From NCBI GenBank assembly GCA_016718265.1, contig JADKDZ010000005.1, positions 186,001 through 250,000 of the forward strand: 64,000 nt of DNA, read 5' to 3'. The notes below the pieces were generated by a model. That model worked only from the letters and a program-made list of their open reading frames with translations. It was not told the origin of the DNA and did not search any database. The stretch comes from Uliginosibacterium sp. (GTDB lineage: Bacteria; Pseudomonadota; Gammaproteobacteria; Burkholderiales; Rhodocyclaceae). Of this stretch, positions 18,632-26,516 are shown piece by piece (the stretch's first letter is position 1; each line of letters opens with the position of its first letter). A program made the translations under genes and the position numbers.

Positions 18632-19633
18632 ATGCCCAACATCACGCTCCACGATGTCGCACGCGCGGCGGGCGTCTCTCACACCACGGTCTCCTGGGCC
18701 TTGCGCGGTGACCCGCGTATCAAGCCCAGCACACGCGAAAAGGTGCTCGCAGCCGCGCAGGCGCTAGGCTATGTGCCAAACGAAGTCGCGCGTTGCCTGG
18801 TCAAGGGCTGCACAAATACCATCGCCATTGTTTCGCACACCTTCTCGTCGGCTTTCGAATCCGAGACGCTGCGCGGCATCGAGCTGGAAGTCAGCGAATC
18901 GCACCCCTGCTTTACCCTCGCGCAGTACAGCGCCAGCGGCTCGGCCGAGCGTGCACAAACGCTCTATGAACAGTTGCTGCGGGGTAACAAGGCCGACGCG
19001 GTGATCAGTCTGGCAGATCCGCCGAGCCCCGCCATCCATGCCGCTTATGTCAAGGCAAAGAAGCCGCTGGTGGTGTTTGATGAAGACGCCATTGGCATGG
19101 ACATGATTCACGGTGATAGCGCGCTGGGGGCAAAGCTGGCCACCGAGCTGCTGCTCGACCGCGGTTGCCGCCGCCCTGGCATCATCAGTTCTCAGACACA
19201 GGAAAACGGCCGCCTCAAATGCAATCCGGGTCGCGTCTCCACCTTCTTCAAGCTCTGCGCCGAGCGTGGCGTGGCGGCTCAGCAGCGGAGCATCCACGAG
19301 TTCCGGTTTGAAAGCGGGCAGGCCTTGGCGGCCAGCATCGTGGCAGAGGCCTGGGACGGGGTGTTCTGCGCGGCCGGTGACATGGTCGCCATCGGCATCA
19401 TGGCCGGTTGCCGCGCACTCGGCGTCCGCATTCCGGAGGATCTGCGCGTGGTCGGCTATGACGACCTGCTGGTGTCCTCAATGGTGCAGCCCGCGCTGAC
19501 CACGATTGCCCAACCACTGGAAACCATGGGGCGCGAAGCCGTTCGGCTCTGCTTTAACGCCCCGGCCGAGGAGCGCTACACGCCCGTCAGCCGATGCTTC
19601 ACACCCAGACTGATCCAGCGCGATAGCGCCTGA
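18632..19633 (+). CDS. LacI-family transcriptional regulator
   Basis: A 333-residue regulator with the N-terminal LacI helix-turn-helix (ITLHDVARAAGVSHTTVSWALRG, residues 4-26), the hinge GYVPNEVARCLVKG and a periplasmic-binding-protein-like effector domain (KPLVVFDED, VVGYDDLLVSSMVQPALTTIAQP). I start at ATG 18632; the upstream open frame overlaps the SDR gene. It likely controls its own operon through the palindrome at 15571. The effector is unknown. Confidence 0.9.
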   Translation: MPNITLHDVARAAGVSHTTVSWALRGDPRIKPSTREKVLAAAQALGYVPNEVARCLVKGCTNTIAIVSHTFSSAFESETLRGIELEVSESHPCFTLAQYSASGSAERAQTLYEQLLRGNKADAVISLADPPSPAIHAAYVKAKKPLVVFDEDAIGMDMIHGDSALGAKLATELLLDRGCRRPGIISSQTQENGRLKCNPGRVSTFFKLCAERGVAAQQRSIHEFRFESGQALAASIVAEAWDGVFCAAGDMVAIGIMAGCRALGVRIPEDLRVVGYDDLLVSSMVQPALTTIAQPLETMGREAVRLCFNAPAEERYTPVSRCFTPRLIQRDSA

Positions 19634-19646
19634 GCACACGCGCGAG

Positions 19647-19835
19647 CTAGAGCACGAAGATCGCCAGGCGCTCCAATACCAACAGCAACATGAAGACCAG
19701 TGCGACCACGACCCCGGCCCGGCACAGCCGCCACGCCCAGGTAAAACAGCGCGGCTCACGCGTCAGGATGCCGGTCCCCACACACAGGGCAATGGCGATG
19801 ACCAGCAGGATGCCCAAAACACGCAGGATCACCAT
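19647..19835 (-). CDS. Small two-helix membrane protein
   Basis: A 62-residue protein with two hydrophobic helices (MVILRVLGILLVIAIALCVG and GVVVALVFMLLLVLERLAIFVL) separated by a basic loop containing TREPRCF. It begins 3 bases after the lpxC stop and is probably co-transcribed with it. Small proteins like this occur between lpxC and dciA in related genomes. A remnant of its C-terminus lies at 12997-13053. Function unknown. Confidence 0.75.
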   Translation of the reverse strand: MVILRVLGILLVIAIALCVGTGILTREPRCFTWAWRLCRAGVVVALVFMLLLVLERLAIFVL

Positions 19836-19838
19836 GGC

Positions 19839-20756
19839 TCAGGCCGGCTGCAAGGCAAGTTGACCCCGCAGGGCCTCGGGTACGGCTGTCTCCTGCTCGA
19901 AGCTGACGATCTCCCAGGCCTCCTGGTCTTCGAGCAGCACACGCAAGATCTGATTGTTGAGGGCGTGACCGGACTTGTTGGCACTGTAGGCCGCCAGCAA
20001 GGGGTGCCCGGCGAGGTAGAGATCGCCGATTGCGTCGAGAATCTTGTGTTTGACGAACTCATCGTCGTAACGCAAGCCATGCGGATTCAGCACGCGGTGC
20101 TCGTCCATCACAATGGCATTATCAAGACTTCCGCCCAGCGCCAGTCCCATGTTACGCATGGCCTCGACTTCGTGCATGAAACCAAAGGTGCGCGCCCGAG
20201 CCACATCGCGCGCATACACCTGGTGGGAGAAATCCACGGTTGCTTCAGTCTGCGTGCCGTCAATGGCCGGGTGGTTGAAGTGGATCGCGAAGCTGAGGCG
20301 AAAGCCATCATAGGGCTCCAGCTTTACCCACTTGTCGCCTTCACGGTATTCCACCGGCTTCTTCACCCGCAGGAATCGCCGTGGTGCATTCTGGAACTCG
20401 AATCCGGCCGACTGCAGCAGGAATACGAAGGGCGCCGCGCTGCCATCGAGAATCGGGATTTCCGGCGCGTCCACGTCTACATAGCAATTGTCGATGCCCA
20501 AGCCAGCGAGCGCTGACATCAAATGCTCCACCGTGCCGACTTTGGCCGCACCCTTCTGAAGCCCCGAACACATGCGCGTATCCACGACCGAATAAGGGTC
20601 TGCCGGCATTTCAACCACAGGGTCCAGGTCGACTCGGCGGAACACGATGCCGGTATCCGGCGCGGCGGGCCGCAAGGACAATTCCACCCGCTGACCGCCG
20701 TGAAGGCCGACGCCGGTCGCGCTGACAATGCTTTTCAGTGTTCGTTGCCTGATCAC
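19839..20756 (-). CDS. lpxC: UDP-3-O-acyl-N-acetylglucosamine deacetylase
   Basis: The zinc-dependent deacetylase that catalyses the committed step of lipid A synthesis in the cytoplasm. The 305-residue length is normal. It begins [20 protein letters not shown]. Zinc ligands are the His in TVEHLMSAL and the His and Asp in [18 protein letters not shown]. Start GTG 20756 has GGAAGC upstream; the longer open frame is not conserved. In related bacteria this gene lies close to dciA and secA, but here 16 kb of accessory DNA separates them. Confidence 0.97.
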   Translation of the reverse strand: MIRQRTLKSIVSATGVGLHGGQRVELSLRPAAPDTGIVFRRVDLDPVVEMPADPYSVVDTRMCSGLQKGAAKVGTVEHLMSALAGLGIDNCYVDVDAPEIPILDGSAAPFVFLLQSAGFEFQNAPRRFLRVKKPVEYREGDKWVKLEPYDGFRLSFAIHFNHPAIDGTQTEATVDFSHQVYARDVARARTFGFMHEVEAMRNMGLALGGSLDNAIVMDEHRVLNPHGLRYDDEFVKHKILDAIGDLYLAGHPLLAAYSANKSGHALNNQILRVLLEDQEAWEIVSFEQETAVPEALRGQLALQPA

Positions 20757-20964
20757 GGCTGAGCTTCCTTTGGCGGTGCGGCTAAGCAAGGCGGCAATTG
20801 TACGCTTGCGCAGCGCAGCAAGCCCACTATTGCCCGGATTGCTCAGCCCAATCGCGCTGCAGGGGAGGCCTCGGGACATCGCCTACCGGCGCCCCTGCGT
20901 GATCACCGTCGCCGAAGCGTCTTGTTTGAGCCCGTGCTGGCAACAACTGGCGCTGGAAAAACAA

Positions 20965-20991
20965 AAGCCCGGATGGGCTGCATCCGGGCTT
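20965..20991 (-). terminator. Rho-independent terminator after the DUF805 gene
   Basis: Stem AAGCCCGGATG / CATCCGGGCTT with a short loop. On the minus strand it is followed by TTTTGTTTTT, giving a strong terminator about 17 bases after the DUF805 stop codon. Confidence 0.9.
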
Positions 20992-21007
20992 GCGTGGAAC
21001 ACGCGTC

Positions 21008-21349
21008 TCAAGCGGCCTTGGGGTCGGGCCCGAAAGCGTTCTCGCTCTTCTCGCCTTCGATCGCGAGGAAGTAGATCAGCACCAGGCCAATCACGGGGAT
21101 CAGTGCCAGCAGCATGAACCAGCCGCTGCGGCCGGTGTCGTGCAAGCGGCGCACGCCCACAGCCACGGACGGGACCAGCACGGCAAGCGAGTACAGGGTG
21201 CTGAGCAGCGAGAAGCCGATCAAGCCGCCAATGATCCCCAGGGCAATCGCGATGCCCAGGTTGAACAGCGTGAACATCCAGAATTCCTGGCGACGCGCAC
21301 GCCCAGTGAACAGCGCATACTTCTTCAGAACGTCGGTATACCAATGCAT
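21008..21349 (-). CDS. DUF805 membrane protein
   Basis: A 113-residue protein with the DUF805 layout: a short N-terminus (MHWYTDVLKKYALFTGRARRQEFW), then three or four hydrophobic segments with GVRRLHDTGRSGWF between two of them and IPVIGLVLIYFLA near the end. The family is of unknown function in the inner membrane. Start ATG 21349 has GAGGGAG upstream. It is monocistronic and closed by a strong terminator. Confidence 0.9.
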   Translation of the reverse strand: MHWYTDVLKKYALFTGRARRQEFWMFTLFNLGIAIALGIIGGLIGFSLLSTLYSLAVLVPSVAVGVRRLHDTGRSGWFMLLALIPVIGLVLIYFLAIEGEKSENAFGPDPKAA

Positions 21350-21601
21350 TGTTTTTCTCCCTCTGTTGAACACAAGCAAATCGCGATACGAGATCCGGAT
21401 AGACCCGCGCGATGCGCGCCGGAGTATAAACGCAAAAGTGTGTCACGACCGCTGGTCCGGACCAACAATCCGCTGATCGGCATGCATGGGGTCTTAGCGA
21501 TGACCAGGCAGCGACGACTTGATCGACCGCTGATGCTGTGCAATCGTGGCCGCCAGAATACGTGAAGCGAAGCTAATCCATACCCCCGACGAACAGAACC
21601 C

Positions 21602-22288
21602 ATGCCTTTCGCACTGCGCCATGCCGAACTCCGCATCCAGGCCGACAAAGTCTGGCTGGATGCTTTTCTTTCCTTCGCCCCCGACGTGCGCGGGCTGGTG
21701 ATCTGTGCGGTGCCACACCTGATCAGCTTGCGTGAATCACGTGAAGCCTGCCTCTGCAAGGTGCTTGAGCAGGCCGGGTTTGCCACCCTGCTGCTGAGCC
21801 TGCTGACGCCCCACGAGGACAAGCGGGACCCGGACCTGCGCTACAACATCGCGCTGATCAGCCAGCGTCTGGCCGCCGTCAGCACCTGGATCGACCATCA
21901 GCCCGGCATGGCCGAGCGTCCGCTGGCCCTCCTCACGAGCGGCACGGTCGCGGCCGGCGCCGTTCGGTTGATACAACAGCATCCGACCCGATTTGCCGCG
22001 CTGATCAGCAAAGCGGGGCGTATCGACCTGGCCGGCGTGGCGCCGCTCCGGCAACTGCAGACGCCCACGCTGATCGTGCTGCCGGGCGCCGAGCCGGCCT
22101 TGCTGGCCCCCAGTCAACTCGCGCTGAAACTGCTGACGGGCCCCCGCCAGATCCTGGAGATCCCGCACGCCAGCGCTGACTTCTTCGAGCCCGGGACGCT
22201 GGACGCCGTGGCACAAGCCTGCAGTCACTGGCTTCAGGCCCACATCCCCGCGCATCCGGCACCTGCGCAGCCTGTCAGCGCGGGCTAG
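21602..22288 (+). CDS. Alpha/beta-hydrolase-like protein
   Basis: A 228-residue protein with a compact alpha/beta-hydrolase plan (GLVICAVPH, FATLLLSLLTP, TPTLIVLPGAEP, IPHASADFFEPGTLDAV). It resembles the dienelactone-hydrolase-like proteins often fused to or near phosphoribosyltransferases. The usual GxSxG nucleophile elbow is degenerate (LLTSGTVAAGA), so the catalytic serine is uncertain. The RBS is weak. Confidence 0.65.
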   Translation: MPFALRHAELRIQADKVWLDAFLSFAPDVRGLVICAVPHLISLRESREACLCKVLEQAGFATLLLSLLTPHEDKRDPDLRYNIALISQRLAAVSTWIDHQPGMAERPLALLTSGTVAAGAVRLIQQHPTRFAALISKAGRIDLAGVAPLRQLQTPTLIVLPGAEPALLAPSQLALKLLTGPRQILEIPHASADFFEPGTLDAVAQACSHWLQAHIPAHPAPAQPVSAG

Positions 22289-22339
22289 CGGCCCGGCAAC
22301 GATGGTCTATGGTGAGATTAATTTCATGTTGCCCCCTGG

Positions 22340-22855
22340 ATGACAGTCTTGATTGCCTCAATCTCCACCTCTCTCGCACCCTATACCCCGCCGCGCGCCA
22401 AGAATGCCGAGGCGGCTGAGTCCGGCGAGTCGCCTGTCGCCGCGAGCGAGAAGGAATTGTCGTCCGAGCAACAGGCGCAGGTTCAAAAGCTGGCCGAAAC
22501 CGACCGCAAGGTGCGCGCCCACGAAAATGCACATCTGGCCGCGGCGGCAGGTATCGCGGTCGGCGGTGCGAATTTCAGCTTCGAGACGGGCCCGGATGGC
22601 AAGCGCTACGCCGTCGGCGGTGAAGTGCAGATTTCGGTATCGGAGGGCAAGACGCCTGCGGACACCATTGTGCGGGCGGAGCAGGTCCGCCGGGCCGCAC
22701 TGGCGCCGGCAGATCCCTCCGCTCAGGACCAGAAGGTCGCTGCGGAAGCCTCACAGATGGCCGCACGCGCGAGGATGGCGCAAGTCATGGCATCGCTCCA
22801 GGGCAGTTACAGCGACACCCCGCCCAAAGGCAATCTGATCGACGCCCAAGCCTGA
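22340..22855 (+). CDS. SprA-related putative metalloprotease
   Basis: A 171-residue protein with a low-complexity N-terminus and the conserved core VRAHENAHLAAAAG, FSFETGPDGKRYAVGGEV and TIVRAEQVRRAALAPADPSAQD. This is the SprA-related family, which carries an HENAH zinc-protease-like motif. The substrate is unknown and activity is not proven. It stands alone between the hydrolase and the pectinesterase-like gene. Confidence 0.8.
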   Translation: MTVLIASISTSLAPYTPPRAKNAEAAESGESPVAASEKELSSEQQAQVQKLAETDRKVRAHENAHLAAAAGIAVGGANFSFETGPDGKRYAVGGEVQISVSEGKTPADTIVRAEQVRRAALAPADPSAQDQKVAAEASQMAARARMAQVMASLQGSYSDTPPKGNLIDAQA

Positions 22856-22882
22856 GGCTGCGAGAAGAATGCTCGCAAGACG

Positions 22883-22920
22883 TGCCTCGGAGATGCCCTG
22901 TCCATGCGCCTCTTCAGGCA
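22883..22920. repeat. REP-like hairpin, copy 3 (imperfect)
   Basis: Arms TGCCTCGGAGA / TCTTCAGGCA with mismatches, the same family as 9868 and 12864. It is located between the SprA-related gene and the pectinesterase-like gene. Confidence 0.5.
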
Positions 22921-23033
22921 CCCCGGCGGCACGCAGATTTGACGCAAACGGGTTGCGCAGCCTGCCGGCCAAGCACAGACAAAGCGCTTGCGTGTATCCT
23001 CGCGGTTCGCAAAGTTCAGCCTGACCCTCCGCC

Positions 23034-24182
23034 ATGAATCCCAACCGCCGCGCCCTGCTTGCTGTTTCAAGCCTGTCTGCCTTGTCTGCCGCCCTGAGCG
23101 GTTGTGCCAGTCTGATGCCTGCGAGCATGGATGAGGACATCACGGTGGATCCACAGCACAAAGGTCTGCCAGGCGAACGGGTCAATGGGCGTCCGACCTT
23201 CAAGACCATCCAGGGCGCCGTTGACGCTTTGCCAGCCTACGCCACCAAGCCGCGGCGGATCTTCATCCGGGTAGGGCGATACGCCGAGAAACTGGTGGTC
23301 GACAAGCCCTTCGTCTCGCTGCTTGGCGAAAACATGCGTAAAACCATGCTGCGTTTCGACGCGCATGCGGGTCAGCAGAAACCGGACGGCAGCGGCATTC
23401 TGGGAACCGCGGGCAGTGCTGTACTGACCGTCAAGGCACGCAATTTCTCGGCTGCAAACCTGAGCATTGAGAACGGTTTTGATTTCCCGACGAACGATGC
23501 AAAGGATCTGAAGGATCCAACGCGCACCGACAAACCCCAGGCGGTCGCGGTCCTGACCACGGCAGGCGCCGACCAGACGCACTTCCAGCGTGTCCGCATC
23601 GCCGGGCATCAACACACGCTGCTGCTGCAAGCGGGCCGTGCCCTGTTCGAAGAGTGCCGGATCAGTGGCAACGTGGATTTCATTGCCGGCGCCGGCCAAG
23701 CCCTGTTTACATCCTGCGAACTGCTGACACGAACCCGTGCGCAGCAGCCCGGGGTCGAATTCGCCACCTGCATCACAGCGCCCAGCACGCCGATCGGCAA
23801 TGCCTGGGGCTTCGTCTTTCTGGGCTGCAAACTGACGCGCGATGACCCGAACCAGCCGGCCCGTTCCTGCGCGCTGGGTCGCCCCTGGCATCCGCCTCAA
23901 GATTTCGCAGACGGCCGTTACGCAAACCCGAACGCAATCGGCAGCAGCGTCTTCATCGACTGCGACATGGACGCGCACATTCTTCCGGAAGGCTGGGTGA
24001 AGATGGCCGGCGTCGCCAAAGTTGGCACCGCGCCAGTCTGGTTCCTGCCAGAAGATGCGCGCCTCTTCGAGTATCGCAACAAGGGACCGGGAGCGGCGGC
24101 CCATCCCAAACGGCGCCAATTGACCGCGGTGCAAGCCGCGGAATTCGCTCGCGAGCGATTGCTTGAGGGCTGGCGACTCTGA
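23034..24182 (+). CDS. Pectinesterase-family lipoprotein (PemB/YbhC-like)
   Basis: A 382-residue protein. It has a lipoprotein signal sequence (MNPNRRALLAVSSLSALSAALSGC) followed by a right-handed beta-helix of the CE8 pectin methylesterase family. Visible motifs are GHQHTLLLQ, GNVDFIAGAGQALF and LGRPWHPP. The second Asp (VDFI) and the Arg of LGRPW are kept, but the first catalytic Asp (normally QDT) is His. PemB/YbhC-type outer-membrane homologues also vary at this place (Asn). It may act on short oligogalacturonides or a different ester. It is followed closely by aat. Confidence 0.85.
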   Translation: MNPNRRALLAVSSLSALSAALSGCASLMPASMDEDITVDPQHKGLPGERVNGRPTFKTIQGAVDALPAYATKPRRIFIRVGRYAEKLVVDKPFVSLLGENMRKTMLRFDAHAGQQKPDGSGILGTAGSAVLTVKARNFSAANLSIENGFDFPTNDAKDLKDPTRTDKPQAVAVLTTAGADQTHFQRVRIAGHQHTLLLQAGRALFEECRISGNVDFIAGAGQALFTSCELLTRTRAQQPGVEFATCITAPSTPIGNAWGFVFLGCKLTRDDPNQPARSCALGRPWHPPQDFADGRYANPNAIGSSVFIDCDMDAHILPEGWVKMAGVAKVGTAPVWFLPEDARLFEYRNKGPGAAAHPKRRQLTAVQAAEFARERLLEGWRL

Positions 24183-24198
24183 GTCCGATAGCCCAAGC

Positions 24199-24918
24199 AT
24201 GATTCCTTGGCTGGAAACCCCCTTCGACTTCCCGCCCGCCACCACCGCATTGCGGGAACCCAACGGGCTGCTCGCGGCCGGAGGGGCGCTGGAGCCTGAC
24301 TGGCTGCTGAATGCCTACGGCCGAGGGGTTTTCCCATGGTTTTCGGCAGACGACCCGATACTCTGGTGGACGCCAGACCCAAGAATGGTGCTGATACCGG
24401 GACAGCAGAAAATCTCACGCTCCTTGCGCAAGACCCTGCGTGCCGGGCGTTTCGAGATCCGCTGCGATACTGCGTTTGCGCAAGTGATCGCTGCCTGCGC
24501 GGGCCCACGGCGCGAAGCGTCGGGCACGTGGATCGTCGAGTCGATACAAGCGGCCTACTGCCGTCTTCATACGCTCGGCTGGGCCCACAGCGTCGAAGCC
24601 TGGCAGGATGAAACGCTGGTCGGCGGACTCTACGGGGTGGCCATCGGCCGGGCGTTCTTCGGTGAATCGATGTTTCATCACCGGACCGATGCCTCCAAGG
24701 TCGCGTTTGCCCATTTGCTGCAATTGCTCGAACGCGAAGGCTACGCCATCCTGGATTGCCAGATGAGCACGGCTCACCTGGCCTCGCTGGGCGGGCAGGA
24801 GATGGATCGCGAGGCTTTCATTCAGGGGCTGTCGCACTGGACCCAGGAAAACCGCCGACCCGGGCAGTGGCCCGCCGGATACGCAAAATGCGCGTGGAAT
24901 CACAAATGTCTCAACTGA
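24199..24918 (+). CDS. aat: Leucyl/phenylalanyl-tRNA-protein transferase
   Basis: A 239-residue enzyme of the bacterial N-degron pathway. It adds Leu or Phe from aminoacyl-tRNA to proteins with N-terminal Arg or Lys, marking them for ClpS/ClpAP. Family motifs are [68 protein letters not shown] and [14 protein letters not shown]. Start ATG 24199 is the family start. The last codons overlap bpt by 13 bases. Confidence 0.97.
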   Translation: MIPWLETPFDFPPATTALREPNGLLAAGGALEPDWLLNAYGRGVFPWFSADDPILWWTPDPRMVLIPGQQKISRSLRKTLRAGRFEIRCDTAFAQVIAACAGPRREASGTWIVESIQAAYCRLHTLGWAHSVEAWQDETLVGGLYGVAIGRAFFGESMFHHRTDASKVAFAHLLQLLEREGYAILDCQMSTAHLASLGGQEMDREAFIQGLSHWTQENRRPGQWPAGYAKCAWNHKCLN

Positions 24919-25652
24919 AAGATCTGCCCTACTCCCTGTTGCAGTTCTACGCGACCGCACCGTACGACTGCTCCTACCTGCCAGCGCGCATGGCCAGATC
25001 ACAAGTCGCCACGCCCGGACACCTGATCGACACGCCCCTCTACGGCGATCTGGTTCGCCACGGCTTCCGGCGCAGCGGCGTCTATACCTACCGCCCCTGG
25101 TGCGATACCTGCCGGGCATGCATCCCGGTGCGCCTGCCGGTTGAACGCTTCCAGCCAGACCGCAGCATGAAACGCGCGTGGGCCAGGCATCAAAGCCTGG
25201 TAGCCACCGAAACAGGACTGGAGTACCGACAGGATCACTACGACCTCTATCACCGCTATCAGGCCGCGCGCCATACCGGTGGCGGCATGGACGGGGATAG
25301 TCAGGACCAGTACACGCAGTTTCTGCTGCAGAGCCGGGTCGATACGCGCCTGATCGAGTTCCGCGAACGGGGAACACTGCGAATGGTATGCGTGATCGAT
25401 TGCCTGCCTGACGGCCTGTCGAGCGTGTACACCTTTTTTGACCCGGACGTGGCACAGGCCAGTTTCGGCAGCTACGGCATCCTGTGGCAGCTCGACGCCT
25501 GCCGCCGCATTGGCCGTCCTTACCTTTACCTGGGCTACTGGATCCGGGATAGCGACAAGATGAATTACAAGCGACGCTACCGGCCGCTGGAAGGCCTGGT
25601 CGAAAACGTCTGGCGCGAGCTGGATGAGGAGGACTTTGCCCGGCTCGCCTGA
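24906..25652 (+). CDS. bpt: Bacterial aspartate/glutamate leucyltransferase (Bpt)
   Basis: A 248-residue arginyltransferase-like enzyme that transfers Leu to proteins with N-terminal Asp or Glu, complementing Aat. The N-terminal domain has [14 protein letters not shown] and the Cys motif [17 protein letters not shown]. The C-terminal GNAT-like part has [20 protein letters not shown] and [23 protein letters not shown] start at ATG 24906 ([15 protein letters not shown]); ATG 24888 is an alternative. It is translationally coupled to aat. Confidence 0.95.
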   Translation: MSQLKDLPYSLLQFYATAPYDCSYLPARMARSQVATPGHLIDTPLYGDLVRHGFRRSGVYTYRPWCDTCRACIPVRLPVERFQPDRSMKRAWARHQSLVATETGLEYRQDHYDLYHRYQAARHTGGGMDGDSQDQYTQFLLQSRVDTRLIEFRERGTLRMVCVIDCLPDGLSSVYTFFDPDVAQASFGSYGILWQLDACRRIGRPYLYLGYWIRDSDKMNYKRRYRPLEGLVENVWRELDEEDFARLA

Positions 25653-25658
25653 GCCACG

Positions 25659-26279
25659 CTATCCCGCGATGGCTGCACGCAGCTGCCGTTGCTGCTGAGC
25701 GACCTTGGCCTGGATGTAACCTTTGAGCTCGCGGAACGGAATCGGCTTGCGATACACCAGCACATCTGCCGGCAAGCCCCCCTGGTCTTCGATGTCGTTG
25801 TCACGCAGGCCGGTCACCACGACAATGTCCATCGCCGCCAGGCTAGGATCTGCACGCAATTTTCGAATCAGCGCAAACCCGTCGAGATCCGGCATGACCA
25901 GATCGGCGACCAGCAGATCAGGGCGCTGTCGGCCGATCTCCATCAAACCTTCGAATCCGGAGGATACGATCTTGAGCTCGATCGGAGCGTCCCAAGCGCC
26001 CAGGGTTTTCTCGTACAGCGCTTGCATCAGCCGGTCATCCTCCGCCACCAGCACCCTCACCGCCTTGGGCATGTTGCTTGGGGATGTCGCACTCTGATGA
26101 CTACGCAAAAAAGCATCGACCGAACTCACCCGGATCCGGCGGTGCCCGCCCGCTGTCTTCCAGGCATCCAGCAAGCCACTCTCGACCATCTGCTGAACAG
26201 TGGTCAGCGACACGCCCAGGCGCTGGGCAGCGTCACGTGTGCTGCAAAACTCACTCGCTGTTGAAACGGCCTCTGACAT
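25659..26279 (-). CDS. Excisionase-type HTH plus receiver response regulator
   Basis: A 206-residue protein with domains in the reverse of the usual order. Residues 10-60 form a MerR/excisionase-like helix-turn-helix (CSTRDAAQRLGVSLTTVQQMVESGLLDAWKTAGGHRRI). Residues 72-195 form a receiver with acidic pocket AEDD at 79-82, phospho-acceptor Asp126 (LLVADLVMP) and conserved Lys in YRKPIPF. It is divergent from the hybrid kinase gene, its likely partner, and probably regulates transcription by phosphorylation-dependent DNA binding. Confidence 0.88.
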   Translation of the reverse strand: MSEAVSTASEFCSTRDAAQRLGVSLTTVQQMVESGLLDAWKTAGGHRRIRVSSVDAFLRSHQSATSPSNMPKAVRVLVAEDDRLMQALYEKTLGAWDAPIELKIVSSGFEGLMEIGRQRPDLLVADLVMPDLDGFALIRKLRADPSLAAMDIVVVTGLRDNDIEDQGGLPADVLVYRKPIPFRELKGYIQAKVAQQQRQLRAAIAG

Positions 26280-26516
26280 TCAGGACAACCTCTGGGAAAG
26301 TCGCTGCGGACCCGCGACAAGTCTCCGCGCCACGACGAAGCGGCATTGTAAAGCGCTCGTCTGTTTTTTTCCGTTCCAGCCGCCCAACGTCACCCCGGTG
26401 CATGCGGCCAGGAGAATGCGAAAAAAACTGTTCCCTGCAACGCGGCGGTGTCGTTCGATCAAGACTTGGCCCAGAATTGCCGTTGACGAGACACCCCTGC
26501 CGAGGCGCCCACGCCG
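26280..26516. promoter_or_regulatory. Divergent promoter region of the two-component pair
   Basis: 237 bases between the start codons of the HTH-receiver gene and the hybrid kinase gene. Both promoters must lie here or close by. No clear palindromic operator or -35/-10 pair was recognised. Confidence 0.5.

Noticed and set aside
3803..19646. Integrative element with integrase and attachment sites
   Set aside because: Flanking-gene remnants suggest insertion, but no integrase, transposase, tRNA target or matched att repeats could be seen, so I do not call a specific mobile element.
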